Origin: Actinernus sp. WN-2022
Lineage: Eukaryota; Cnidaria; Anthozoa; Actiniaria; Actinernidae
Reading direction: 5' to 3'
Length of the DNA: 64,000 nucleotides
Assembly (NCBI GenBank): GCA_030867875.1
Contig: JAOWCC010000064.1
Location: 35,300,802-35,364,801 of the forward strand
The translations under genes were made by a program, and so were the position numbers. Each line of letters begins with the position of its first letter. Position 1 is the first letter of the stretch. Below are positions 45,001 through 56,499 of this stretch, in pieces. The notes below the pieces were generated by a model that did no database searches, was not told where the DNA came from, and was given only the letters and a program-made list of their open reading frames with translations.

Positions 45001-48000
45001 AGTTACCATTAGCGCAGAGAAATTACCTAGACTATCTAAACAAAACAAAATCCCCTGATATCTCTTTTCTATTTGAACCCATTACATCAGAAGAAGATAA
45101 ACTGGAAATCTTGTCCCTACCAAATAATAAATCTCATGGTCTATACTTTTGTCCCACACAAATACTGAAATGTGCAAGCAATAATATTCTAGGTGATGTG
45201 TTATCCAACATTTTAAACAAATTTATCGAACTAGGAGCATATCCTTCCAAACTCAAAATGCCAAAAATTGTTCCTATTTATAAAGCAGATGACGAGACCG
45301 ATTCAAATAACTATAGACAGATTTCTTTATTATCAAATTTTAATAGAATATTTGAAAAGCTGATGTATAGTAGAATGAAATCTTTCATAGATGATAAGTA
45401 CATTCTATCTACCTCACAATATGGTTTTCGTAAAGGACACTCAACGCAACACACGATTCTTGACATAATAAACGCAATCCAGACTAACATGGACAAACGC
45501 TTATTTTCCTGTGGAGTATTTATAGACCTTAAAAAGGCATTTGATACAGTAAATCACAATATCCTTTTAAGTAAATTAAGCCATTATGGTTTTCGCGGAA
45601 TAATTAATAAATGGTTTACATCCTACCTACAAGAACGAGTCCAAACAACACAAATTGGTCCATACATATCTTCCAAAACTACAACCATGTGGTATTCTTC
45701 AAGGCTCTGTCCTAGGCCCACTGCTCTTCTTACTATACGTCAACGACATTCACAACTGTTCTGATAAACTTAACTTCTATCTTTTTGCAGACAACACGAA
45801 TATACTTTATGAAGATAAAAGTCTTAGGATGCTAGAAACAGTTGTAAACAGAGAACTGCATAAACTTTATGATTGGCTAACATCAAATAAACTAACTCTC
45901 AATATTAAAAAATCAAATTTTGTCATATTTCATCCCTATCAAAAACAACTTACCTATCAACCAAAGATTGCAATATTCGATAATGATTTGAACAAAAGTG
46001 TTCTCTTGGACCACAAAAACTGTGTAAAATATCTTGGTGTCTTAATTGACAGTAATTTATCTTGGAAGTATCATTGACCATGTAGCCACAAAAAATAGCA
46101 AAACAATAGGCCTTATAAATTGCAAAATTAAGGCATTTCGTTCCCTTGCATATTCTACACAATATTTATAGGTCTTTAATTGTTCCTTACTTGACTTATG
46201 GAATTACAGCTTGGGGCCCAACTTGTAAGTCCTCTCTGAACAAACTCCAAATTCTGTTAAAAACGAGTGCTCCAATTTATGTATTTTCTGATCGTAATGA
46301 CCATGCCATCCCCCTATTTATTGATGCTAACGTATTGCCAGTAAATTTCCTATACTATGAATCAATATCTAATTTAATGTACGACATAAATAATAATTCA
46401 GCTCCGATCAATATGTTAAATCTATTTGAAACTACATCAAGTATCCATTCGTATAACACAAGGTCTTCTGCATCCAATAATTATTATATTAAAAATTCAA
46501 GAACTGAAATACAAAAACAATCTCTTTCAAGATTCAGAGCCAAACTGTGGAATCAGATACCCTGCTACCTTAAAAAACTTCCCAAAAAAAGAATTTAGAT
46601 GAAAGCTGAAAAAAACTCTTTTAGACATTCTCAAAACAGAAGACGCCTATATTGATATGCTTGCTAAAAGCACTAACTTTTAAAAGATAATTTTTTTTCT
46701 CACAATATCGATATATACATGTATGTATATATACATACTTTCATACCTTCATACCATCATTACTTATAATCTTGATACCATTTATTTTGTTCTAAGTTCC
46801 CTCTCCTCCTCATGATATTTATGTAAATGTACATATTTTCGTTTTTTATATAAGACTAGGCCCGCCTAGAATAGCGTCTAGCTACCTGCGGGCCAGCCAC
46901 ATTTGTAAATACAATATCTTAATTTAAATAAAAAAAATGTCTGTAAAAAAAAAACTCTGCAAAATGATGAATTCTGGGACATTTTCATTGATGACTTCTG
47001 TCAATCGCTCTTCTGGGACTGGGCAGAAGGGGGGGGGGGGAGGTGAGGGGGGCAACTTCCCCCCTCCCTACGCCACTGAAATAGGACATTAGCCATCTTG
47101 ATGGATAAGGTTAGAACAGCATACCATGAAAACCTGCACACAACTCAATTTTTAAAGAGTAATAGCTTTGCCATTGCTCACATTTTGTCATGTATTTCAC
47201 ATTTGTGTCTTTTAGCCAACAGGATGCTCAAGAGTTCCTGCGGTTTTTGTTAGAGGGTCTCCATGATGATCTGAACCAGGTTCATGAGAAACCAAAATAC
47301 AAGATGTGTGAATTCAATGACGCTATGAGGTTAGACTGTTTATCTGTCTTACACAACTGCCATTCTTAACTCATCTAAGAAAATTTGGTAAAATTATGCA
47401 GCCTGCACGTGTATCATACATGTACATGTACATGTACAGCAGAATGGCACTGCGGCATGGGTAGGGGAGGTTCCTGGTTTTATGGACCCCCCCTTCCCAT
47501 TCATTAAAGGGAACCTCCACTAAAAAAAACAATAATTATTATGTTCCTTATGGATGCTTAAATCTTTGTTGTTTTTTCCCCTTTTATATTCTACTCTTGA
47601 ATTGTCACTAAATTATAGACTGATTTTTCTGCCATAAAACTCATTTCAATTTCCCGGGCACTGTCATCTTGGATCTTATGACGTCACACGGTTGCCACTA
47701 TTGTCAGAAAACAATAGCTCTTTTGTTGTGCAACAGTAGAGACAACCGTGTGTTATAAGATCCAAATAGCAGTGCCTGGGAAATTCAAATGAGTTTTGGC
47801 AGGAAAATCGGTCTATGAGTGATTAGTAGAAACCAACTAGTGCCGTTCTATCACCAATCCTGCAATCTGATTGGCTAAGATACTCACTATCTATTCTGTG
47901 ATAGATAGCGAGTAGCGAAAAAAAACGGTTTTCAAAAGCAAAACAATGGCTGGGAAGTCATCAAAATGTTAACAAATCTTGGTTCTGTTTAAGATTGAAC

Positions 48001-50108
48001 TACTAGTTGGTTTCTACTAAAACAATTAGACTACTTGCGCTCAGCTTCTATGGCTGATAGTTGACTCGGAGCTATGCTCCTCGTCAACTATCAACCGATA
48101 GAAACTTTGTGCTCATAGTCTAATTGTTAAGTAGAATCTAAAGGGGAAAACGCAGCTAATTTAGGCAATCCATAAGGACCAGTTAACAACAAATATTGTT
48201 TTTCAGTGGAGGTTCATTTATAGGGTCACTTCAGGGCTTGAAACTAGGAAAATACCACTAGCAACTGTTGCTTATTAAGTTGTCACTAATTGTTGCGGTC
48301 AACATGGATCCACTAACAACAACAAATAGAAATGTTCAACAAATAGTCCAGCAAGATTCTACATTTACTGGCAATTGTTGTGAGTTGTCATGAGATTTGA
48401 CTCATATTTCTAAATATCTACTCCCATTTTCCAAGTGTGCAAGCCTAATCTCGAGTGGAAAAAAAAGAAAGAGAGAGTTAAAATTAAAAGGGTCTGCACA
48501 TGCCATAAAAGAACAGTATTGATTGTGATCAAGTTCCAGTTCTCCTTTAGAAAACAATAATTAAGCAATATAAGTAGATGCCTCTAATAGAGGCTTGTGC
48601 CTTCAGTGCTCACATAGACTCCCAGGCATAGACTCCTTAGTTGTCACATCCTTCCAAAGCCCTGGAATCATTGAACTAGGGGTTGCAAGGTACTTTGTTG
48701 TAAAACACAATTTTTACCATACAGACTTTTACTGTGTGCAAGTAGGTGTTGCAAATATTAATGTAGCCTGGTGTGGGGATAGGCTATCGCAAATGGAAAA
48801 GGAACCATAGGATATGGAGGCTGATAGCATATTTTGTAAACATCATTACTCTTGATCATTCTACTTTAAATGGCCTAAAATATGAAGCAAATGTTCATTC
48901 AAGCATAATCAAGTTGACTGCAGTCCTTTAACAAAACATCAATGCTATTTGAATCAATTAGCTGAGAATCAACGTGAATCTCACACACGTCTCTTGTTGA
49001 ATCCACAGTGATAGTGAAAAAGCTGTGAAGTCGTGGAACCATTACTTGGCAAGGGATAACAGCTTGATTACAGGTAGGTGTGGCCATGTAATCTGTGGTC
49101 AATATAGCCTTTTTGTTAACTTCTCTTTATTAAAGATATTAGGACACAGTGAAACAGGCAGGTCATGAGAATAGTGGAGTTAATCACCTGGGAAAAAATG
49201 AACCTGTAATGAATTCACTTGTAATGTTGACTTTGCGTTATCATTCACCAGATGTGTTTGTAGGACAACTGAAAAGCACCCTGAAATGTACAGAATGTGG
49301 CTACAAGTCAGTGACATTGGATCCATTCTGGGATTTGTCACTTCCTATTCCAAGGGTAAGTTCAATATAAGATGTTCCCTTCTAGCAGAGTCTCCCTCTA
49401 GAAGAATCAAAAGAAGGCAACAAGAGAAAGGAGATTTAAATTCCCTCCACTTTGCCCTTCAGTTTTCTGTAAGACTCTGTGAGAGAAAGACACGTATTCT
49501 AGTGTCTTTGGAAAGAGTGCCTTGCTCTCTAATTAATACCAAACTAACAGCTGTTTTTTTGAACTGTAGAAGTCCAGTGTATCAACATACTCTAGTACCT
49601 GGTCCAGTAGCAGATCATCCTGTCTTGATCAAGGTGATACTCATATAAGAGACTGTATGGAGCTGTTCACAAGAGAGGAAGTACTAGATGGAGATGAACG
49701 ACCGGTGGGTACCTTAGTTTGTTAATTAGATGCATATCATAATAATGTCCGTTAAAAATGAAAAATGTGAATAAATATTATAAAAATGCAAAAAATATAT
49801 ATATTTCTACTGCCTTGCTCAGTCTTGAGTGCGGGATGTCGTGGGATCAAAACCCAGCCACATCATTGGGCAGGGATGATGGCCCTGTCTCCTTCCACTT
49901 CTAATCAATATTTGAAGGGGACACAAAATAATCTGTTGTACTCTATATGAAGAGAGCAGGAGATTGTACTCTAAAGGCACAGAGAAGGAGATTGTTACCT
50001 GGTACAGTAGACTGGCATGTGAACTAACCACACACTCAAACTATTGTAACTGAAGTGCGTGGCAGCTATCAGCACCGAATAGGCAGTCCACAATTTCAGT
50101 AGATAGAT

Positions 50109-50141
<33 letters not shown>

Positions 50142-53100
50142 CTAGTTTATTAAAATAGTATAGCAGCCATAAGCTGAATAATACACTAATATTTACAGGA
50201 AAAGCACAGACTATAAACTTAATATCCTAAGATATCATATAAAAAGTTATGAAGTGAAATTACAATGAAATAGCAAATGATTTATATATTTACATTTTTG
50301 CTAAAGTCTGAGTGACAAAAAAATAATTATCAAAATGATCTGTCTTACACTTAGGGATAGCGCGCTGTCTAGGACATCTCATTAGACCAGTTCACAGTCA
50401 CAATCTTGCGCGCGCATGTAAAACCTAGGTTTCTATTTACGTTAATTGACATTCACTTCTAGGCGATGTTCCGATTATAGGGTTTAGGGTTAATATGTTC
50501 TATGTCGTTTACTAGACGTTAGTAATTTGTGCTATGAGACTGGTGATATGGCGATATATAAATATATCCTGTTCCATTCATTGTCTTTTTCAAAAGGATT
50601 TATAAATACCTTCTTTAATGTCTTTTGCTTTCTTAATTGTCGCATTATTTTTAGGGTTGTCTGACTTAGAGGTCTTTTCATCAATTGGCGATATTATAAA
50701 CAACAAACAATAGGCTATAAAACTGAGAGGCATGGGAATATTATATGTTCCCAACAGATGAACAAATTATTGTGTAAAGTATTGATGTTATCATTTTCTT
50801 GCAGACATGTGAAAAGTGCAAAAAGAAGCGTAAGTCCACTAAAAAGTTCACTATTCAGAGATTTCCCAAGATTCTCGTTCTTCGTATCCTTCAACCCTGC
50901 AATAAATTCCCTGTATTTAAGAGAGTATAAATCCTTAAAAGTGTATTTCTAATCTACCCTGAATGGTTAAAAAAGCAACTGATGAGTTTAAATTACCAAC
51001 CTCTGGTCAACCTCAACTCATGTAAACTGAAGATTTATAAAATAACACTGTAATAACAAGCGTTTTGATTGATTGAAAACCGTTTTCTAAATCTCTGCGG
51101 AAACAGAGAAAGCTGCACGCGCTCTTGAGCTAGTTGGGAGTATTTACGTGTTGACAATCGAAACTCTATGGAAACGCCGAAAATATAAACTCGCGCAAGA
51201 GTGAAGTCTAATGTCACCGTGCAGGCAGTGGGAAAATAATCAAATGGTCATTCTACGGTGGTTATGTCATAATTTACAATAACAAGTAAGAGAAGGAATC
51301 TCCCAATACGCGCGCTTGTGCGTTGATAAATGTTAGATAAATAATGAGCGGCCGATCTTTATCCGGTGTAAATCGGATAAAGATCGAACGCGAATTCTTT
51401 ATCTTACTTATCAAACGTCTAGATGTAGAGAGTCATGTTTTCAGTTATTTTGGCGATACGACTTATTTTGGCCGAGAAAATCGAAGCCAAAGTTTATGTA
51501 AATCAGGACGAAATCTGTATCAGATTTACAGAGCCCTCCACGCTCATTGATTTCCTTTGTTTTTGCTTCATGAATTATTAATGAGTTTGATAATGTCTAA
51601 TGATATCTATTTTTAGTAACCGGAAGCAGCTGAGAAGTGCGCGTTTTCTCACGCGTTTTCTCATGCGAGAAGTGCGCGTTTTCTCAATAAGAGTCCACGA
51701 GACTCTTATTGCGCGCTTGCGCACTTCCGGTTACTAAAACAATATTTTATTTGACATTGGGGCCCGGTGGCGGGGCTTTAGATTCGAGAACGAGTACGAC
51801 TTTTAGACAAAAAATATCTCTGTCGCAAGAAAGTAGAGATCTTCCATTTTTGCCAAACAATGCTGCAGACACGAGAACAAGCTACTAAGGGGTCTACTGA
51901 GGGTATTTGTTTGTTCATGTATCTTATTAAAGTGTTCGTCGATTGTGAAAATTTGTACTCGTACTCGAATCTAAAGCTCGCTAATATCATCGCACACCGC
52001 GCGCTACAATATTCCCTCTCTTACTTATGCTCTCTTGACAACAACTATTACTTCCTTACGTTCTGCTGTGCGTCATTATCTTACTAAACGGCCCGGTGTA
52101 CACGACAAGCATTTCGTCACGGCACCCGTAAATTTTGGTACGTGAGCCGCAATTTTTTGGGGCACGGTATCCCGTATTTTGGTCGTGAACATGGGATTGT
52201 TCCGGGTACGCGTGGCGTAGGTACCGAGGGTATCTAGGGGTACCGAGGGTATCTAGGGGTACCGAGAACATGGGAAAAGGTAGTCTCGGGCCGCCTGTGG
52301 AGTGCCGTGCCCAAAGTGCCTGTCGTGTACAGCAAGCTTTACTTTAGGCATCCTCAGGTTATGTTGGTCGACTGTATGCAATCTTAATTAGCGCTTGTAC
52401 TGAGCGTTTGTTACGTTCATATCAATATGATTTCCCTGCTTGAGGCAAGCAAGAACTTGAGATTTAATGTCTGTGCATATTTATTTAATGTAATGACCTT
52501 GACAAAACTTAAGATCTAAAGCGTTTCTCAGGATTTAGTTTTCGTTCCAAGCTACAGACCAGTGTGGATTTCCCTGTTACCAAGCTAGATCTCAGTGAGT
52601 TTGCGTCAGATTCAACAGGTATGGCATATAATTTACTGTTTTTGTGTGTGTCAGTGCGTGAAAACGGAATATCGAAAAGCGATGAAGCCGAAAATCCAAA
52701 CGTTACTTTACGTCAGAACACAACTGAGACAGTTTTATTTGCATAAATTAAATTGTTAATCCGCCTTGACGTCACTGGACGGCATTATCGGCTATTGGAT
52801 TCAGACGTCTCAGGGGCGTAGCTAGGCATTTTTAAGTTGTACGCACAAGTGCAGTAGCTACCGATTTTAAGGGCCCCCTCACATAAAAAAAATACAAGGT
52901 CAAACAGCGAATTTTCGTCTCAAAGTGTACGCACGTGCGTATATGCGTACAGGAAGCTACGCCCCTGCATCTCTCTTGGGAGGAACGAGCCAGAGGAGAC
53001 GGCTGAAATTCAGGCTATCAACAGTGTAGTTTCAGTTTTGAACACTGGGATAAAATTTACTGCAAACACGAGACATTGACCGCCAGAAGATCATGTTTAC

Positions 53101-56100
53101 GGCAAAATTCCCGCCGATTTACGCGTTAGGTCGCGCATGCGCACTAGTTCTTCAGCTCTGTCGTGATAACCCATAAGGTGTAGATAGGTCATTACAGCGG
53201 TTTTCAGTTTAGTGTTGTAAAACCAAAGTAAATTTTACATAGCCAATCACAGGAGCAAGTGAAACACAATGAGCCAATCACGAACTGTAGTAATTCACGA
53301 TTGGTTTTACTTGAACCAATCACGAGGAAAAGTAAACGCAATCGTGGATGCCGGCGTGATGATTGATGGACCAAAACACGTTTGGTTTTAGTTTAGCACT
53401 TTAGAGCAGGTTTCAATTGACTGTAGTAAAACCAAAACCAAAGCAATTACAACGAACCAATCACAAACTAAAGTGAATACCGATTGGTTTCACTGACACG
53501 AGAAAGCAACCAATCAGGAGTAAAGTAAGCGCAATCGTGGATTGATGGCGTGACGGACCCACGATTGGTTTTACTCTGGAATTTGATTCGCTGACTGATT
53601 ACAAAACATTTTCACAGCCAATAGAAAAGCAAAGTAAACGCAAAACCAAAGTAATCACCGAAAACTTTCGACACTCAATTGAAATCTGCTCTATTGGCTG
53701 ATAATCACAAAACATTTTCTTCAGCCAATAGGAAAACTGAACAAACGCAAAACCAAAGCAATCACCGAACACTTTTGACACTCAATTGAAATCTGCTCTA
53801 TTGGCTGATAATCACAAAACATTTTCTTCAGCCAATAGGAAAACTGAACAAACGCAAAACCAAAGTAATCACCGAAAACTTTCGACACTCAATTGAAATC
53901 TGCTCTATTGGCTGATAATCACAAAACATTTTCTTCAGCCAATAGGAAAACTGAACAAACGCAAAACCAAAGCAATCACGGTTTGCTTTCGACACTCAAT
54001 TGAAATCTGCTCTATTGGCTGATAATCACAAAACATTTTCTTCAGCCAATAGGAAAACTGAACAAACGCAAAACCAAAGCAATCACCGAAAACTTTCGAC
54101 ACTCAATCGAAATCTGCTCTAACCAATCACGAGGCGAAGTAAACGCAGTCGTCAATACTGTCGCTAAAACAAAACCTGATTGCGTTTGGGTTTGGTTTAG
54201 AACTTTATTGGCTGATAACTGGAAAACATTTCTCTCAGCCAATAGAAAAGCTAAGCAAACGCAAAACCAAAGCAGTCACTTGTTGCTTACGACACTCAAT
54301 CGAAAACCGCTCTATGTCGTTGTATCTTGCAGAGGGCCGTGTGTACAGTCTGTACGCTGTATCGAACCATTCAGGTACGACGTACGGTGGCCATTACACC
54401 GCTTATTGTAAGCATCCTTCCAGTCAGGACTGGCACTGCTTCAACGACTCCAGGTCTGTAACTATTGACCCTTTACAGTGCGACTACTAAGACCGGAGCC
54501 ACTTAGACAACGAGAACCAATCAGATTGCAGAATGAAAACAAAGCATTCCAACTTACGGGTATTTGAGCCTATCAGGGTCGAGTAAAGCATTTCAACTTG
54601 CTCGAAGTTGGAATGATTTGTTTTCGTTCTGCGATGTGAATGTCTCTTGTATCGGTTACAGTAGTCAAACAGTAAAGGAGAAGTGATCCCTAAATTAACT
54701 TTACCTCTACGAATCAATCTATGTATGAAGAGCCTTAGATTAGAATTCAGTTGATTGTGTTCTGCCACAGGGCCACCTTGTAAAACACTTCGGTGAATGG
54801 TGCACCCTGTATAAACATTATTATTACCTGCGTAGGAGAAAATAATTATTAATAAACTTAGACATTTTCTTGACTTTCAATTGCTGAGACAACTTTATTA
54901 CACATTGATATACCCTTATCTACAATATGGAATCGTAAGCTGGGGAAATACTTATAAAACTCAATTGACTAAACTTAAAACTAAACAGAACAAATGTATT
55001 CGTAGCATATTCTTTGCCCATAGCAGAGAGAGTACTATCTATCTAGAAATTTAACACTTGACAATATATTAAAGCTCCGAATCTCAACATTTGGCCACAA
55101 AATGTCTAATATTAGTTCAAACACACCAAATGTCTTCTCCATATATGTCTTACCTACATGTATATATCTGAAATTCATAGTCACAATACCAGGTATGCTA
55201 AGAATATGATTTTTTTATAGACCGCAAGCCAAAACTAACTATGGCATGAATACTTTCAAGTTTTCTTTATCCAAAATCTGGCAATCGATCCCCACAGAAA
55301 TTAAGTGTCTAAGCTACTCTCAGTTTAAAAAAAACATAAAATATATCTTCTCAAATCACAACTGCCCTAGTTATGTGTTAGATATTAGTGTTTGTTAATA
55401 ATATTATAAGTTTAATATATTCGCTTTATAGATTTGGTATCCTATACAATTTATTATTTCCTTGATAATCTTGCTAAACCTAATCCTAATAGGAAGCTAT
55501 CGAGGCTTAAGTCAACCGCAGTTCTATATATCTTTAAGTAATGCACCGGTTAAGAATGATAGCACTGAATGGCAAGCTAGGAATATAAACAGGTGTTACT
55601 TTTCTATTCTTCTTTCTCGTCATTTCATTGGTTGATACTCATAAATTCAATAGAATACCATCGAAGTAATGCACTTTCATTAGATAACTTTTGAAGTTTT
55701 TATTTAGTTTTGATCAAACTAACTATAGTTCGATTTCAATGAAAATCAACCGTGAGGAAAGTTCTCACAATTGAGCCGATTCAAATATCTTTTGTCTGCC
55801 CCCTTTCCTATTGGTTGGATGGTGTTTTCTTTAAGTTTTCACAGGAAAATGACCAACAGCACAGTTTCCTTTATTTCTGTTTGTAACTTCGACTGAGGAC
55901 ATCTCAGACAGCACTTAAGACGCATTCAAGCAAAATCGTACGAGAGGACATACTCATTGGCGCAGTCTATTGTCTTTTTCTATAGTTCTTACGCGAATCA
56001 TTACTTAACCTGTATTTTACTTTCTCTTGTGGCAGTGATTAACTCGAAAGCTTCGGCTCCTTTAACTTATATCGTTTTTTTTATCGCGAGAAGACGCGTG

Positions 56101-56499
56101 GGCCGAAGGGATACAAAGGCTTCTTCGCGCGCGTGGTCCCTCGAGTCCCTCGCCCCATGCGGGGTCTATGCCCGACTACCGTCGGCCCATGCGTCTTCTC
56201 GCGAAAAAAAACTTGTATAAGTTAGAACTCCCTAAAACCGTCACGGAAGAAAGTCGCTGAATGGGAAGATTGTATTAAACAAATATGTACGAGAACAGCT
56301 TAAACAACCCAAAATAGCGGCTAAACTAGGCCGCTATAATAAGCACTCAAGAACAACAAATGATCAGTTTTCTAGTAATTTCAGGTACTAAAACTTTTCT
56401 TTTCTTTTCAGGGTCGGTGCAATGTCGGCGACGCGAGTGCGTGGATCGCAAGCATACATCTTATTTTACGAGAAAATCGATCCTCGATCCTCACTTTGA
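32130..56499 (+). CDS. USP2/USP21-type ubiquitin carboxyl-terminal hydrolase, 12 exons
   Basis: Exons: 32130-33098, 38467-38523, 39312-39435, 41368-41482, 47216-47329, 49009-49073, 49252-49355, 49570-49704, 50805-50883, 52532-52618, 54333-54453, 56412-56499. They total 2058 bases (685 codons), with every boundary GT-AG and in phase. The product is a cysteine protease that removes ubiquitin. The Cys box is [18 protein letters not shown] (residues about 336-353). The [15 protein letters not shown] box, two CxxC zinc-ligand pairs (CTECGY and CEKCKK), DPFWDLSLP, the His box GGHYTAYC and WHCFNDS follow. The end is AYILFYE. The N-terminal 323 residues are disordered and Ser/Tyr-rich, as in USP2. 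The USP motif normally read as LVLHLKRF is here LVL-RF, so three residues are missing or lie on an unseen 9-base exon. Confidence 0.93.
34461..34623. mobile_element. Palindromic MITE, GGTAATCAAAAT ends
   Basis: The arms, with GTGAAATTAGGGATAAATTT and its complement in the middle, pair over about 70 bases, including GTTTGTCAAAATC / GATTTTGACAAAC. The loop is short and GC-rich. Confidence 0.85.
34800..36340 (+). mobile_element. Dispersed repeat with CCCTAAATTAG units and 5S-like 3' part (copy 1)
   Basis: It starts GTTGTAGGTTG and contains about three degenerate tandem units (AAACCCTAAATTAGTGAGCA ... TTTGGATTAGTTCACAGGAC). A region matching 43260-43600 follows (GAACGCAGAG-CAACACAAAC, GTACGCATG-GC). 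It ends in the 5S-like segment and a G-rich tract. The second copy, 42815-43970, has intact inverted ends. Here the ends are eroded. Confidence 0.65.
36088..36200 (+). repeat. 5S rRNA-derived segment joined to an A-box-like head
   Basis: AAGTTAAGCCCGACCGGGCA followed by AGGTTAGTAAGTGGATGGGT and GACC matches the internal promoter and 3' half of animal 5S rRNA in order. The 5' half is replaced by GTGGCGCAGTGCGATAATCC, which resembles a tRNA A box. It is not a functional 5S gene. It looks like a SINE-type pol III module carried in a DNA repeat. A second copy is at 43592-43712. Confidence 0.7.
37449..37880. mobile_element. 430-bp foldback element
   Basis: AGACCATTTCAAGGTCACCA at the left and TGGTGACCTTGAAATGGTCT at the right are inverted repeats. 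The pairing continues inward (GATATCTACTTCAATTAGCG, ATCCCAAATTTGA, ACATTTGTATG) over most of the length. Confidence 0.8.
39470..40085. repeat. Degenerate GGTCGA/TTGATC word cluster
   Basis: Short variants of ATGGTCGACTA, TGATCGACTA and GTTGATCA recur dozens of times without a fixed period, first densely at 39480-39620 and again at 39880-40085. It looks like a decayed short-period satellite in USP intron 3. Confidence 0.6.
40110..40205 (+). repeat. tRNA-derived SINE head
   Basis: TAGCTCAGTGGTTAAGCACC (A box) and GGTTCAAAACCCTGCC (B box and T arm) lie at tRNA spacing, followed by non-tRNA sequence. It is cut at 40206 by a foldback MITE. Confidence 0.65.
40206..40334. mobile_element. MITE, AACACTGGTATATAATCAAC ends
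   Basis: The left AACACTGGTATATAATCAAC and right GTTGATCATATACCAGTGTT arms pair over about 33 bases. The interior contains GGGCTAGCGCTCGAAACGTC. Confidence 0.8.
42815..43970. mobile_element. Nested TIR element with AGGTCAAATTGACC units (copy 2 of the 5S-bearing repeat)
   Basis: GTTGTAGGTCA-ATTGACCCTT is inverted at the two ends, and the TIR runs about 85 bases. It is built of repeated AGGTCAAATTGACC-type palindromes. The interior repeats the CCCTAAATTAG-like unit, the GAACGCAGAG stretch and the 5S-like segment seen at 34800-36340. Confidence 0.8.
43592..43712 (+). repeat. 5S rRNA-derived segment, copy 2
   Basis: AAGTTAAGCCCGATCGGGTG followed by AGGTAAGTAAATGGATGGGT and GACC, preceded by the same A-box-like head GTGGCGCAGTGCGATAATCC as at 36088. 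Confidence 0.7.
47511..48214. mobile_element. Foldback element containing two further foldback elements
   Basis: The outer arms GAACCTCCACT ... and ... AGTGGAGGTTC are extended by TTCCTTATGGAT / ATCCATAAGGA and GATCTTATGACGTCACACGG / CCGTGTGTTATAAGATC. The first inner element, 47824-48019, has ends TAGTAGAAACCAACTAGT / ACTAGTTGGTTTCTACTA. The second, 48020-48130, has ends AACAATTAGACTAC / TAGTCTAATTGTT. Together they lie in USP intron 5. Confidence 0.8.
49810..50100 (+). repeat. Decayed tRNA-derived SINE, followed by (GATA)n
   Basis: It matches the SINE at 57134-57512 in order: GAGTGCGGGA-GTCG, TTGGGCAGGGA, TCTCCTTC-ACTTCTAATCA, TTTGAAGGGGAC, GCGTGGCAGCTAT. The A box is damaged and the B box reads GGGATCAAAACCC. 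A (GATA)n microsatellite follows at 50101-50142. Confidence 0.75.
51614..51737. mobile_element. MITE, TAGTAACCGGAAG ends
   Basis: TAGTAACCGGAAG and CTTCCGGTTACTA are perfect inverted ends. The interior has repeats of AGAAGTGCGCGTTTTCTCA. Confidence 0.78.
51776..51976. mobile_element. MITE-like repeat, TCGAG-ended family, copy 3
   Basis: CTTTAGATTCGAGAACGAGT at the left and ACTCGTACTCGAATCTAAAG at the right are inverted. The body matches 1293-1475, so this copy defines the family ends. Confidence 0.78.
52095..52332. mobile_element. MITE, TGTACACGACA ends
   Basis: GGTGTACACGACAAGCATTT ... GGCAC and GTGCC...AAGTGCCTGTCGTGTACA are inverted ends over about 30 bases. A 15-bp tandem unit GTACCGAGGGTATCTAGGG lies inside at about 52218-52263. 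Confidence 0.75.
52757..53025. mobile_element. Partial copy of the 9-bp-TSD element, split by a CAGGGGCGTAGC MITE
   Basis: TTAATCCGCCTTGACGTCAC ... TTGGATTCAGACGTCT and GAGGAACGAGCCAGAGGAGA ... ATTCAGGCTA are one TIR of the 42607-44651 family. Between them, 52811-52967 is a separate element with CAGGGGCGTAGCT / AGCTACGCCCCTG ends. Confidence 0.78.
53196..54312. repeat. Internally expanded AGCGGTTTTC-end MITE with 107-bp tandem units
   Basis: The outer ends AGCGGTTTTCAGTTTAGTGT and ACACTCAATCGAAAACCGCT are inverted. Inside, a 107-bp unit (CTCTATTGGCTGATAATCAC ... GACACTCAATTGAAATCTG) repeats with register at 53691, 53798, 53905 and 54012. The array ends 20 bases before the USP exon at 54333, so it forms the end of intron 10. 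Confidence 0.88.
54526..54633. mobile_element. Hairpin element next to a USP exon
   Basis: CGCAGAACGAAAACAAATCA on the minus strand pairs with CAGAATGAAAACAAAGCATT on the plus strand, and AAGTTGGAAT with ATTCCAACTT. It lies 72 bases after the exon end at 54453. Confidence 0.6.
54846..55395 (+). mobile_element. LINE 3' fragment
   Basis: The conceptual reading [20 protein letters not shown], then [14 protein letters not shown], is the post-RT domain of CR1/L2-like LINEs (compare [15 protein letters not shown] at 46190). It has many stops and lies in the last USP intron. Confidence 0.75.
56058..56226. mobile_element. MITE, TAACTTATA ends with CGCGAGAAGACGC arms
   Basis: TAACTTATATCG-TTTTTT-ATCGCGAGAAGACGC and its inverted partner GCGTCTTCTCGCG ... 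TATAAGTTA enclose a GC-rich core. It lies in the last intron, about 190 bases before exon 12. Confidence 0.8.

Larger units (their letters stand above)
42250..46690 (+). mobile_element. LINE split by a 2 kb DNA element (USP intron 4)
   Basis: The endonuclease part lies at 42250-42606 (DNIFVNN ... [19 protein letters not shown], then [15 protein letters not shown]). The remainder lies at 44652-46600. Joining the two across the 9-bp TSD restores [16 protein letters not shown] in frame. RT motifs are [42 protein letters not shown] and LFADNTN, where the second catalytic Asp of FADD is Asn. Several frameshifts are present (near 44880, 45655, 46075 and 46145), so it is dead. The 3' end is diffuse. 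Confidence 0.85.
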
